A DNA stretch of 64,000 nt from Zopfochytrium polystomum (lineage: Eukaryota; Chytridiomycota; Chytridiomycetes; Chytridiales; Chytridiaceae). Both the position numbers and the translations under genes were made by a program. The DNA lies in NCBI GenBank assembly GCA_025765615.1, contig JAIVFJ010000207.1, positions 1 through 64,000 of the forward strand, written 5' to 3'. Below the pieces are notes generated by a model, which did no database searches, was not told the origin of the DNA, and saw only the letters and a program-made list of their open reading frames with translations. Shown in pieces: positions 10,668 through 21,429 of this stretch; the stretch's first letter is position 1; each line of letters opens with the position of its first letter.

Positions 10668-11275
10668 CTTCCACCACTGCAGCACGTCGACGTGGCCGTT
10701 CTTGCTCGCAGCGTCCATCCCGTGCTCCGAGTACTTTAACATCAGCCCGCTCCTAACCCTGCCGCGCCACCAGTCCAGCACCTCCGTGTGCCCGTTCACG
10801 CTCGCGCCGTCCACCGCCAGATTCGAGTACCGGATCACGAGCCCGCTGTCCTTCCACCACCGCAGAACATCCACGTACCCGAACCGGCTCGCCCCCACGA
10901 TCGGGCCGCCCCCGTGCCCCGCACCGCCCCGCTCGCACGACGTCCCAAAGCTCCGCTCCCACCCCGTCGCGCGCACCGCCGCACCCTTGTCGTCCGGGTG
11001 CCGCCACAGAGGCACGTCCGCCGCCGCCGCAAAGTCCTTGAGCCACTCCAACACCGGCACGCACCCCCGCTCGCTCGCGGCCCCCAGCGCGTCGTACACC
11101 CGCGGCATGTCGGCGTCGGCCCCCGTCGGACGAACGCGCCCGTGACGCCGCAGCCGCTCCAGCAGCTCGACGTCGCCGCGCGCCGCGGCGGTCAGGATGC
11201 TGAAGCCGGGCAGGCTCGAGAGCGCCGCGGCCTGCGCCGACTCGAGGCGGAAGAGCGTGGCGAGAACGAACAAAG
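10667..11275 (-). pseudogene. truncated ankyrin-like repeat protein fragment
   Basis: The minus-strand frame reads ATLFRLESAQAAALSSLPGF, then GDVELLERLRRHG, then degenerate repeats YVDVLRWWKDSGL, HTEVLDWWRG and HVDVLQWWKDS. These are the chytrid-style ankyrin-like repeats. The upstream F-box-like start seen in the paralogue at 13,801 is missing, and the 3' end stops at 10,667 against an unrelated convergent fragment. It is truncated at both ends. The open frame continuing upstream to 11,351 looks like fortuitous coding. Confidence 0.7.
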
Positions 11276-11790
11276 TCGAGAGAGAGAAAGACAACGCAAA
11301 ATGAAAAGGCGGAAAAAAACTTGATGATATCCACAGCGACAACCACCTCACCTCCCATATGTCGCTAGCCGACTGTTACAGGAGCCGTGGATCTCAAGGA
11401 AAAAAAAAGGGGTTAGGGCAGGTTAATCATGCCAGCCGCTCTTTCTGTGTGCTCTCGTGTGACCTTCGGCGCTGATCATCGCGCCGACAAACAGCTGGCC
11501 GTTGAACAGCCAAGATATCCTTACTTTCCCCCGCGGTATTTCCGTCGTTCCTCTCTAGCCCGCAAATCTGCCGACCGTTCACAAACACCCCGCTAGTTGC
11601 TTTCCACATAAGTCGCTTGTTCATAATTGCACTTGGTTGCTGGAGCCAACCGGAAAACAGGAGAAAAAGAAGCAGCGGAACATTTCGTTTGTTCGACCTT
11701 TGGTTATGAGCACAACAGGTGCTTCCACCGCACTGCGCTGTAGGTGCCGCAAGAGGGATGGAAGCTACATTCGCAACCTTTCTATTTCCG

Positions 11791-12660
11791 TCAGTCGGGC
11801 ACCTTGACAGTTATCTCCAACAAAACCACGCTGCCAAACCCGACCCCAAACACCTCTTCCTCCTCTCCTTCCTCGCAACCCTCCACCAACACCGTCGCGC
11901 CTTTCCCAACTTCAACGTCACCATCATCCCGGATTCCCCTCGCCTCCAGCCCCCACCGGTCCAGCAGCATCTGGATCGACCGCTTCGCCGACCGGATGTG
12001 GTACGCGAGCACGCACCGCCGCAGCGGCAGACCAGCCGCCCGCGGCCGCCACAGGAAAAACGCGATCGTCGCGACCAGGTCGGCTACCGGCGCCCTCGAA
12101 TAGATCAGGTCCGACCCCAGGAGCACGTCAAAGTCGAACGGGTCGCCGCCGTCGGCTCGCGCGGGCCACGCCGGCGGCACGTCGCCCCAGCTCAGCCCCA
12201 CGACCTCCACGATCGGCTCCTCCTCCTCATCCTCCTCCTCCTCCTCCGTCTCCTCCAGTGCATCCTTGCCGGCGGCCGCCCCCGCCGCCGCCTTCCTCCG
12301 CCGTCGTCGCCGCCGCCGCCGCCGCTCCCGCCGCTCCCTCCACACCTCCGCGTTCCTCCCCACCGCCGCCCGCAGCGTCGCCAGCGTGCGCCCCGTCCGC
12401 GGGTCGCCCGGGTCCGCCGCGAGGTCCGTGAGGACCGCGCGCCGCGCGCCGCACGCGTACGCAGCGGTGAGACCCGCGAGCCCCGGGCCGGCGCCGAGCT
12501 CGAGCACCGCGCGGCCGCGGAGGTCGCCGCGCGCGCGGCGCCAGAGGTGCCGCGCGAGGACCAGCGCCGACGGCCACGGGCGCGCGGCGTGGTCGGAGGA
12601 GGAGGAGGAGGTGGTGGTGGTGTTGGCAGGGCCGTTGTGGTGGAGAAGGTGGATGGTCGG

Positions 12661-12710
<50 letters not shown>

Positions 12711-12759
12711 TGTTGTTGTCGATGAAGAAGAGGCGTGTAACGTGCGGTGGAGGGTCCAT
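11791..12759 (-). CDS. Methyltransferase-16 family protein (METTL21/EFM-type lysine methyltransferase)
   Basis: Single exon of 322 residues from MDPPPHV at 12759. The core motif I, VLELGAGPGLAGL, binds S-adenosylmethionine and is preceded by the family signature ALVLARHLWRR. Motif VLLGSDLIYS (post-I/DxxY region) and YHIRSA follow. Members methylate lysines of translation factors, chaperones or other proteins in the cytosol or nucleus; the substrate here cannot be read from sequence. Two low-complexity insertions are unusual: an Asp tract (residues about 18-30) encoded by a (GTC/GAC)n microsatellite at 12662-12712, and an Arg-rich then Glu-rich segment between motif I and LLGSDL. I chose the ATG at 12759 because upstream frame is Arg-rich antisense noise. 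Confidence 0.85.
12662..12712. repeat. (GTC)n microsatellite inside a coding exon
   Basis: Trinucleotide repeat encoding the Asp tract near the N-terminus of the methyltransferase gene. Length change by multiples of three would keep the frame. Confidence 0.9.
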
Positions 12760-12788
12760 CGCTGACCGCTTTGACAAGGTGAATAATA

Positions 12789-13158
12789 CTATAATGTGTA
12801 AGAGTGGCCCTCTTGCTGCCCGCCGACGCCCTCTACGCGATCGCCCGGCTCCTCGCCCCCGCCCAGCGCTTCCGTTTCGCAACGCTGCACCGCCTCCCGT
12901 CGCTGCAGGCCGAGTCCTTCCGCGCCCGCCACGCCCTCGAGTTCGACGCCGCAAGCGTCCTCAACGACACCGCCCTCCTCGACCTCCTCTGGTGGCACTT
13001 GCCGCTCGCGCAACCTGCAACCCCGATACACCCACACCGCCGTCGTCCACCCCTGCGAGGCCGGGAACGTCGCCGTCCTCCGCTGGTGGCTGAACGCCTC
13101 CCGCGACCTGCTCGCAAAGCACGTCGCGCTCTGCCTGGAGCGAGCTGGGATGAGCGGC
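12789..13158 (+). pseudogene. 5' fragment of an ankyrin-like repeat gene, truncated
   Basis: The plus-strand frame starts with LLPADALYAIARLLAPAQRF (F-box-like N-terminus of chytrid ankyrin-like proteins), FATLHRLPSLQAESFRARHA, and DTALLDLLWWHLPL. It then shifts frame near 13,015 to YTHTAVVHPCEAGNVAVLRW and ARKHVALCLERAG-like sequence, and ends at about 13,158. There it meets a minus-strand ankyrin-like gene tail to tail. The reading frame is broken once and the repeats stop after one unit. Confidence 0.65.
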
Positions 13159-13159
13159 C

Positions 13160-13801
13160 AAGTCGTTTCGGCTTGAGCCCGCTGTTCTTCCACCACCGCA
13201 GCACGTTCAGGTGTCCGTTCTTTGCCGCGTACTCGATCGCCAAGAACGAATACTGCATCTCGAGCCCGCTGTCCTTCCACCACTGCAGCGCCTCCACGCT
13301 GCCGAAAAAGCACGCCCCGTCCACCGCCCCCGGCCCGTGATCGTCGAGCCCCGCCGCCCCGCTCTCCTTCCTCCACCATTCCAGCACCCCGACCTGGCCC
13401 CGCGCGCTCGCGCTCTGCACCCCGTCCGCCGCGAACCGCTGAGCCACCTCCGCCGCAGTCGACCGCCACCACCGAAGCGTCGCAAGGTGCCCGTTCGCGC
13501 TCGCGTACGCGATCGCCTGCCGCGTGTACTCCGGCTGCAGCCCGCGCGTGCGGCAGTGCGACCAGAGGAGATCGAGCAGCGCGACGTCATTGCGCGCGCT
13601 GGCGGCGTCGAACTCGCGGTCCGGGTGCAGCGCCCGGAAGGAGGACGCTTGCTGCGCGGGGAGACGGAGCAGCGTCGCGGCGCGGAGGCGGTCGTCGGGA
13701 GGGAGGAAGTCGCCGATGATCGAGTCGAGGACGTGGGCGGGGAGCAGCCGGAACGAGGCGGCGGGGGTGGGGGCGGCGGCGGCCGTTGAAGCCGGCGGCA
13801 T
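13160..13801 (-). pseudogene. 3'-truncated F-box-like/ankyrin-like repeat gene
   Basis: The start MPPASTAAAAP at 13801 is followed by LLPAHVLDSIIGDFLPPDDR (F-box-like helix), ATLLRLPAQQASSFRALHP, and repeats GHLATLRWWRS, GQVGVLEWWRKE, SVEALQWWKDSGLEM, and HLNVLRWWKNSGLK. The frame is intact for about 210 residues, then runs into antisense of the convergent fragment at about 13,160. It may still be expressed as a chimeric protein because the frame stays open to 12,833, but the tail is out-of-family. A poly(T)/LINE tail lies only 50 bp upstream of the start. Confidence 0.65.
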
Positions 13802-13848
13802 CGTGTGGTGGTAACGGGGTGTGAGCAAGTGTGTGTGTCTGTCGGCTG

Positions 13849-13849
<1 letters not shown>

Positions 13850-13880
<31 letters not shown>

Positions 13881-14855
13881 TATTATTCCACGCAGCCAGA
13901 AGCTGCGTGGCGGGAAGAGTGAAATGCCACGCAGGTATGGCAGGGAGCCAAGAACCTTGACAGAACCAAGCGTGTCTCCACGCACAGGCCACCCTAGCCG
14001 TTAACGCTGCCAGGAAACAAACAACAAGAAGACCAAGGAAAGAGAAAAGAAGAGAATAAGGTGGGCCGAGGCCCTGCGGAGAGTGTCCAGTGGACAGCAG
14101 AGGCAAATGGGAAATGGCAACACTGCGGAAAATGTGAGCAGGGAGGAGATCCTCAGGGAATGTCAGGGGTTCAGGATTGGGATAACGTGGAAGCGCTTGT
14201 CGCAGAGGAGGCTGGGGAATCACAACAGTGCGGCGAATCCATAGGGTGCCGAGGGCGGGGCGGAGTAACCCGAGGTAGTGTTGCTGCCAGGCTAGGATGC
14301 CCTTGCGTGAGAGGAGCCAGTCCGGAGGGCAATTGTTGTTGGAATGAAAGCGACCGCATGTGTTGCATTGAGGGGCGCGAGGCTGTCGCTGGCCGGGCGG
14401 GAGGCTGATGAGGAGGAGGGGATGCGGAGGGTCTGGGTGAGACCCGGGGAGTAGAAGGAAGGGAGGAGGGGAGTGGATGGTTGTGGAGAAGCGGGGGGTG
14501 TGGCAGGAGGCGACGCAGGAGGTGGCAAAGGGGAGGAGGGTGGGGTGGGGGAACGGGGTGGACGCTGGTGGCGCTTGTCAGAAGGCGAGATGCCGTGGTC
14601 GCGCTCCCAGAGAATGGTCTCTTCGCAGCGAGGGCGCCAGATGAGCCGGTGGACGTCAAGCAGAAAGTCGTGAAAAATGCACACTAGGGCAGTAACAACG
14701 TCGGCAGTGGGGAAAGACTCGTGGTGGTAGAGAGTGTCGTAAAAGGACTGAGGAATAATGCCACGAAGAAGGGTGAGGAAGTTGAGAGGTGCGTTGGTAG
14801 AGGAGGAAAATTCCGGGAGAGCGAGCCAAAAGGGGGCGTGTGAGGACGACAGGCC
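13850..14855 (-). mobile_element. LINE 3' part with poly(A) tail (minus strand)
   Basis: On the minus strand a protein-like frame reads APFWLALPEFSSSTNAPLNF, LLRGIIPQSFYDTLYHHESF, and VCIFHDFLLDVHRLIWRPRC. This is the C-terminal domain seen after the zinc knuckle in fungal Tad-type non-LTR elements. It ends in an A29 tail (T run 13850-13878) preceded by ATT repeats. The 5' side stops at AGGCC 14851-14855. It is most likely the 3' end of the LINE at 16,964-19,590, split by an insertion. Confidence 0.7.
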
Positions 14856-16958
14856 GTCAAGCCTGTGACCTCAAATAAAAGAGTGTATACCCACTTTTTC
14901 ACTGATAATTGTGAGGATTATCCACCCGTCTCAAAGCGCGTTATACACGCATTCGGCTTGGACTCTGCTGTATATATTATTATTTTATTATTATTGGTTG
15001 TCCACATAAGCCACCGACTGACACTTGTTGTCGCGCCTGCGTCACCTGTCACTATTATTATTTGTGCCATTATTATTATTATTATTCTGTACAATGGCTG
15101 CAGACCGAGTGACTCAGTGTCTGCTCAACTGCTGGCATAGGGCTTCCTTGCTCAGTGGTTAGAGCGCTCCCTTCAATTGGGAAGGTGCCAAGTTTGAGAC
15201 ATGCAGACTGTTGGGCTGCAAAGTCCATCATGTCCAGCTAATAACCCCTCACTTTTGGAATGACTAAGGACTGAACCACTTCTGTGGGAGAAGTGCAAAG
15301 TCCAGATGCCCAGCTACCATGATGTAATGCCTCATATGAGTGGTATGAGAAGACAGGGCTTTTCTTTCTCTTTCTGTTGATGATTTTTACTTATTTTTCC
15401 AATTAGTATTTTCCTTTGTTTTGGCTCTTTTTCTTGTTTTATCTTTTATTTAGTTGTTTGTTTACTGTCTCTCTTTGTGTGTCTTCCTTTCTTTCTGTGG
15501 CTGTGGTGAGTGTCTTCTTGTCTGCACCAATCATTTCTTGCCAGTTCCTCCACCCTCCCTCCACTCTGCTCTGGTGGCTGTCTGCCAAGAAATGGCCCCA
15601 TGATTCTCTGAGCTGTCTCTCTTTGTTGATGGCTCAGCCCCATTTGGTGAATCACCCATCCCTTCTGTTTTTTACTGTTTTATTTATTGTTTTGTTGTTT
15701 TGTATGTGTTTTCCCTCCTTTTTCCTCTCCTCCCTGTGATTCCAACCCTCTCCTATTTAAACTGCTGCCCCCCCCTTCTTGTTGACTGTGAGAACTATAC
15801 CTGAAGTCCCTTGCCTGCCCTTTTCTTCCTGACTGTGTGTATGAGCTGGGGGTTGCAGTCCCCTGGTGTGTGACAGGAGGTTGAAGTCCTCTTGGCCATC
15901 ATGGCAGTGTGCTGGGCAATAGTGCACCTCACCATTCTGCATGCTGCTTAGGTTGGACTGGGTAGGAGCCACTTGGTGATGGAAGGATAGAGGGTAAATC
16001 TGTGGTGGTGCCTCTAGGTTCCTGTCAATACATCTAGTCAAATCCAGGTCTCTCAAGGTGATATGAATGAGCTGGCTGGTCAGGTACTGCTGCAGAAATG
16101 GTCTCTCAGGTATGCCCCCATCTCCCTGGTTGTTGGCTCCTGTGGCCTCTGGTGGGCCTGGTCTTCACTGGGTTCAGACCCTCTTTCTCTCAGATTAATG
16201 CCTGTGATGTCATGGTGCCACACTTGTGTGTGGGAGTGGGTTTTAACCTTCCTTGCTTCTAAGATAGGGGATTCCTCTGGCCTGGTGAGGCAGATGTCTG
16301 TGTCCTAGTAGGATGAAGCAAGAAGAGTCCCACTGTCTCCCACCCTGTGTGCCCCCTCCTTGGATTGAGTTGGAACCTCTCTTGGGAGTGAGACAAGATG
16401 TGTCTGGTTCTGTTAAGTGGAAAACAGTTCTGGTTTGATCCAACAGGCATCTCTGCACACTAACTGTTCCTTGTGTTTGCCCTTTGTGTCCAACCCCCTC
16501 CAACCTAGGGCTTGTCTTTGGCAGAGAGGGAGCTGGTGCTCCAAGGTGGTGGCTCCAACAGGTTGGGACCTGGCCACTTTCCTCCCCACTCTCTTGCCTT
16601 CCCCCTTGGCTTCTGCCTTGGGAAGGAGCTGGCACAGATTGGCTGGTGCTGCCTTAGGCGCCCCCTTTGTTGCCCTAAGTCTCATTCCTTACCGAGTGAT
16701 TCGGTCCCTTTGGCTTTGCCATTGGGGTTTCTCTGTGTCTTGGACCAGAGGCATTTTGCACTTTCTTTTGTGATTGTGCCACCTTGTCACACTTTTCTTA
16801 TGTTTCCCTTTTAGATGTGTGATAACTGCTCTTTTTTGTGTTTAAAGAGTTTCTTTTGTGTTTGATGATGGGCTTTAGTAGACTCCAAATACATTTTCCT
16901 GTCTGGTGACCCCTAGACACCTTCTTTTGCCCCTTTTCATTAGATAGGATTGGTATTT
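14856..16958. mobile_element. 2.1 kb unclassified insertion inside the LINE
   Basis: This segment separates the two LINE parts and is flanked by the 5 bp direct repeat AGGCC (14851-14855 and 16959-16963). The LINE C-terminal region stops at one side and resumes at the other. It carries (ATT)n runs near 14,975-15,086, a degenerate tRNA-Thr-like sequence at 15,142 and long T/C-rich stretches, but no supported ORF. No terminal inverted repeats are seen. Its class is unknown. Confidence 0.5.
15142..15207 (+). pseudogene. tRNA-Thr-like sequence (possible SINE head)
   Basis: GCTTCCTTGCTCAGTGGTTAGAGCGC keeps a good A box. The anticodon arm CTCCC...GGGAA and the B box (AAGTTTGAGAC) are degenerate. 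It resembles the tRNA-Thr at 54,449. Downstream, a motif GCAAAGTCCA...CCAGCTA is present twice (about 15,220 and 15,295), as in tRNA-derived SINE bodies. Confidence 0.45.
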
Positions 16959-16963
16959 AGGCC

Positions 16964-19590
16964 ATTGCTCTATTTCCACCTCCAGCCCAGGGTGAGGAGA
17001 TTTAGAGAGCACAGTCTCACAGGCGGTCTTGTGAGGGGTGGGTGGTCAGTCACCGGAAGGGGAGCAAGCCGCTAAAGCAGAGGCAAGAGAGTTTTTAACA
17101 GCAAGGAGGGCGTCTTGAGCAACAGGGCAAAGGAAAATGTGGGAGAAGTTCACTGTGTGAGTTGAACAACAGCGGCAAAACCCATCAGGGTAAACGTTTC
17201 GGTACCAAAGGTGAAGTCGAGATTGGGTGGGGAGGGATTCTGTAAAGAGTTGGAGGCGGAATTTGCGACGATGAGAGCAGGAAGCGTGTCAAACAAGGAA
17301 GAAGGGCGAATGCCAGAGTGAAGGACTTGGAAGGTGGATTCCCCCTGAACAGAAGCAAAAGAGTCACGAAAAGGAGAAGTAAAGGAGTAATTGGAGAGGC
17401 TGCTGTGAAGTGTGTGCCTGTGGAGGCGTCGGAGTTGGCGACGAAGGTGTCCTAGGACTGCTGTGTTGCTGATAAAGGCAGTGGTGGGTAGAAGTGTTTG
17501 CGAGGTAAATGGAATGTCAATGGGTGGTGTGGTGGCGTTTAGATGGGAAGCGAGGTGGTCAGCTGCTTCGTTGCCAGCGGAACCGGAGTGTCCACGAATC
17601 CAGACGACTGACGGGGGGGCTGATGCAAGTGGAGAGGACCTGCCCAACGAGGGCCCACAGGGAGGCCAGAGGAGAGCAGAGAAGGGAGCGGAAGGAAACG
17701 GTAAGGGGATCAATGGAGGAGGGTTAGGGTTAAAAAGGAAGGGATGGAGAGGTGGGGTGGGAGAAGAGTCAGTTATAGGTAGTGATGACAGAGCTGTTGT
17801 TAAGTTGAATGGTGAGGGGGGTTGGAAGATGACAGGTAGAAATCAAGGCAGAGAGGAGACCAACAAGCTCAGCAGTGGCAGAGGAAGAAGCGATGGGGGG
17901 AAGGGCAACGGCAAAGGAGAAGGGGGGTTCCAAGGAAACAACAGCAGCAGCCATGAAGCCAGTATCACGAAGGGACCCATCGGTATTGAGCGTGAGGGAA
18001 AGGGGGGGAATTTGCGGAGCAAAGGTCGGGATAGGGCTTGCACAGGGAGAAGGAAGTATTGGGATTGGATAGAGAGGGTAATTGAAATGGTCGGAAAGGC
18101 GGCGGCGGGGATATTGTAGAATTGACGTGAACGGAGGGTGGGGAGGGTCTCAAAGTGGGGAAGAAGAGAAGTGTAAAGGTTACGGAGTCTGTGTTTGGCC
18201 CTGCTGCGGCCTCGGAATGCTTTGGGTCTGAACGAGGTGGTAAGGAGTTGTTCAAAAAAGAAGATGTGAGAGCGCTGAAGGTCAGGAAGGAGTTGAAGAC
18301 GAGTGAGCCAAGGTATATCTGAGATGGGGTGAGCGTGAACCCGAAAAAGGGGAGGATGAGAGGAAGTAATAGAGTAATTGTTAGCAAATAAGAGGGGGAT
18401 AAGAGATGCGGTGAAGTGCTTAGGGGTGGAGGGGAGGGGAAAAGGATGTGTGAAGAGAGGAGTAGCCTGACAAAATGTCACATGGAGGCGTTGGTAAAGA
18501 AAACGGGTGATGGAGCCAATCAAGGAAGGGTCGTTAAGACGGAGCTGTAAATCAACAAACATATCGGAGCAATATTCAGGTATAGGTCAGGAACATCGTA
18601 CAGGAGGTGATGATGTATAATGGAGGAGAACAAAGGCCAACCAGTTTTTTGAAGGCTCGACGGAGACAAGCAGTTTCATTCAGAAGGAAAGTGCAAGGGA
18701 GGATAGCAGTTTCCAAAGAAAGCGGACGCGAGGAAGTAAGACGTTATGAAGAATGTATGAAGCAAGTTTGTCTCCCATCACCTTCCCCTGGATGGTGGTG
18801 AGGACATCAGAAATGGCAGCAGAGATCTGTTTTCGAGCAGAACTCGAATGACCATCGGCAGAGAAGAAATTCCCGAGGTGGCGGAAGGAAACAGAGTTGG
18901 GCTGGATGGGGATTGGGGTCTGACCCCACATAATTTGTCGAGGGCTGTTGGGTGGAAGGTTGGCGGCAGAAATGAAGATTTTGCGGGTGTTCGACTCGAT
19001 GCTGTTGTGGGACTGTTATTCGTAGAGGATGTCGGCCTGGTGTTGTAGATCAAGGTAAGAGCAAGAGAGGATGTTGGTGTCGTCGACCAGGGCAAAGCCG
19101 GAAACTGAGACTGGTCGAGTGGGTGAGAGAAGGGGGGCAGGCATGGATGGGGGGGAATTAACAGAAAAAGAAATGCTGTGGGTGTGCTTGTCAAGCGTGC
19201 AAAGAACAGGGTCCCAAAAGATACGACAGTCGAGAGGTCCTTCTAGCGAGCCTTGTTGTATCATAGTGCCAATAGGTAAGGTGGGGGAGGGACCGAAGGC
19301 CGTGATGACAAAGGAGGAAACGAGCTTGGGTGTTGACACGCATCTGGATGTAAGATTCGGGCAGTCGTATACGATACCAGGCTGAGAGCAGGCCGGCAAC
19401 AGGGGCACTGTCGAAGGCTTTCTTGATATCGTTGAGGAGGAGGAAAAGCGGGGAGGAGTTTTCATGGCAGAAATCAAGGGCAGAGCGGACCAAGTGGAGA
19501 GGAGGATCGGGTGATGAGCCAGGAAGGGCGGAAAAGTTACAGCTGCGAAGGATTGCGGGGGAAGTGGCTCTGGAGTCACCTTCCTGATTT
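16964..19590 (-). mobile_element. degenerate Tad-like LINE (RT, RNase H, CCHC), minus strand
   Basis: Minus-strand coding relics appear in the order expected for a Tad-type non-LTR retrotransposon. Reverse transcriptase has NFSALPG and DIKKAFDS (about 19,408-19,435) and the palm FALVDDTNIL (about 19,070-19,100). Then come a thumb-like region FRHLGNFFSADGHSS, RNase H with TDGSLRDTGF (about 17,970) and AELVGLLSAL, and the RNase H C-terminus WIRGHSGSAGNEAADH (17,556-17,605). A CCHC-type knuckle CRCC...HIFLCP lies at about 17,115-17,175. Multiple frameshifts and stops make it inactive. The 5' half is missing; the element begins about 110 bp from tRNA-Val. The 3' continuation is at 13,850-14,855. 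Confidence 0.85.
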
Positions 19591-19700
19591 GGCAACTGAA
19601 ACCCACACAAGTCCCCTTCACCAGCCCAGCCCCCATCTTTTGCCAACAGCACAAACACCACTAACAGACAGTCGAGCTGGGAGAAGAAAGAGGAGAATTT

Positions 19701-19773
19701 GGTCACATCCAGACTCGAACTGGAGACCGTCTGTGTGTTAGACAGACGTGATAACCAACTACACCATGTGACC
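19701..19773 (-). tRNA. tRNA-Val (AAC)
   Basis: Minus strand. The acceptor GGTCACA/TGTGACC is perfect, the anticodon stem TCTGT/ACAGA closes CTAACAC (anticodon AAC), and the T arm is CCAG TTCGAGT CTGG. Discriminator A, no intron. It lies just upstream of the truncated 5' end of the LINE. Confidence 0.95.
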
Positions 19774-20884
19774 TGTGCAAAGATTTCGTGGGGTTTGCAA
19801 AATGATGTGGGAAGAACGACAACAACCAGTTTAGCCAAGTAAACAAATAGGCTAGCATGCCTGAACTCTTCTACGGGACGGACAGGGTGCGACCTAGCGC
19901 CCCTCGTCGTCGCCAGCAACAGGGGAGAGAGAGAGAAGGGAGTCAATTATGTAGGGGTCAGAAGGTCGCCAGCAGGGAACTCGCACGCAGAAACACCTGC
20001 GATTGTACACGCACCTGGCTGGGCTGCGTCGGCATGATCACTCGACCAACGGGCTTTATCGCATTGCACTTGTACTCACACATCTCACTCTCACAGCGAT
20101 AGGACCGAGGCAGGCACTTGTAGATCGAACTCTCAGGTGTTGGGGGCTGCACCAAGCGCAGTCACCAACACCTTTGCAGTGACGGGAAGGTTGGGGACGA
20201 CGACGTCATCGTCGTCGCCACCACCACCACCGTTGTCGCAGACAGAACCAGCAGTGTCACACAGTCGGTGGTGGGGCCAGCTGCATTCCCCACCCGCGAC
20301 CCCTTAAGAGGAGCCCCTGAAGGGACCATGTACTCACCTGGGTGCATACCACCTCTCACTACTCTCACCATCGCGAGCCAGATGGATTTGAAGGGACTCT
20401 GTATTGGTGCCAAAGGACAGAAATCAGATTAAAGAAAAAAAAGGAAAAAGAGAAATGGCCTTAAAACAGAGAGAGAAATTGACTTGTCAAGCCCCCTGAC
20501 TTGGAGCAGCCACCACAAATGCTTTAAGCCCCCCAACCCTATGCGTGTATGTACAAGTGCCGAAAATAAAGAATAAATTGGGCGGGCTTGGGGAACAGCC
20601 AGCCTGTCAGGCACCCCATCCCTAGGCAGTCAGGCAGTCTCCGTTACTCACCAAAAAAGAAAATATGTTGAGAAAACCCTGGCGCAACAGAAACTGTTAA
20701 GACGAAAGTAGTAAAAGCAGGCCCAATAATAAAGAAGGGTTAGCTGCAAATACACTTTGATAACGCCTTGGAAACTAAAGAACCAGGAGTAATAATAGGG
20801 GTCCCGATCCTTGCAGTTTTATGACAGGTACGCTTGTTTTTGCGAATAAAATCCCTAGACTTTATCAGTGAGACCTCGGTGTAG
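19774..20884. other. repeat-island DNA, no gene
   Basis: No supported gene. A short GACGACGACGTCATCGTCGTC palindrome-like stretch lies at about 20,197-20,218. Otherwise mixed AT-rich sequence. Confidence 0.4.
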
Positions 20885-21012
20885 TCTCACACCAGGTCTG
20901 CATTGGCGGTGGCTTGCTCTCCCCATGGCTATTGTGAGAACGATAACTGACAGTCACAATAGGTTCAGGTCCGTCTTGTGCCTCTTGCTGCTAACCAGTC
21001 AGCTCCACCTAA
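20885..21012 (+). repeat. dispersed repeat, copy 1 (inverted partner at 60,923)
   Basis: About 125 bp matching the reverse complement of about 60,923-61,050 with few differences. Landmarks are CAGGTCTGCATT, CTGACAGTCACAATAGG and CCTCTTGCTGCTAACCAGTC. Family unknown. Confidence 0.8.
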
Positions 21013-21357
21013 CAGCTGAAAAAGAAAAACATTGGACAATATGGTGTTTCTTTTGTCAGGAGTGGGTGATTAGGCTGCTGTGACTGCTTGCTCTTCTTGG
21101 CCCTAATAAGCATGGGATGCTGGATTGCCCTGGAACCTGGATGGTCTTGGCCACCAGATCGCCCACTGCCACAGCAAGCCACCTGCCAGTTTGCCACAAG
21201 CCATGGCCATTTACCCACCATGGCTTGCTCCAGGCAACAGGACTGACAAATTTTGGTGGTGCCTTTGTGGATTCTGGGGATTCTGACACCCTGGCTTTCT
21301 GCAATTAGTGCCACAAACGTTTCCTATGCAGGGGGTCTCCCAACTGCAGGGGAAAAT

Positions 21358-21429
21358 GGTCAGAGTGGGATTCGAACCGAGAGACCGCAACTTGAGTGCG
21401 GCGCCCCAGACCAGCTCGGCCATCTGACC
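21358..21429 (-). pseudogene. tRNA-Leu (CAA) pseudogene lacking the variable arm
   Basis: The acceptor GGTCAGA/TCTGACC and the anticodon stem CCGCA/TGCGG with CTCAAGT (anticodon CAA) are intact. About 11 nt covering the end of the variable arm and the start of the T stem are missing compared with the Leu tRNAs at 16 and 2765, so TTCGAAT has no 5' T-stem partner. Confidence 0.75.

Noticed and set aside
11719..12765. 348-codon plus-strand ORF opposite the methyltransferase
   Set aside because: Arg/Pro-rich antisense translation; the minus strand carries conserved methyltransferase motifs.
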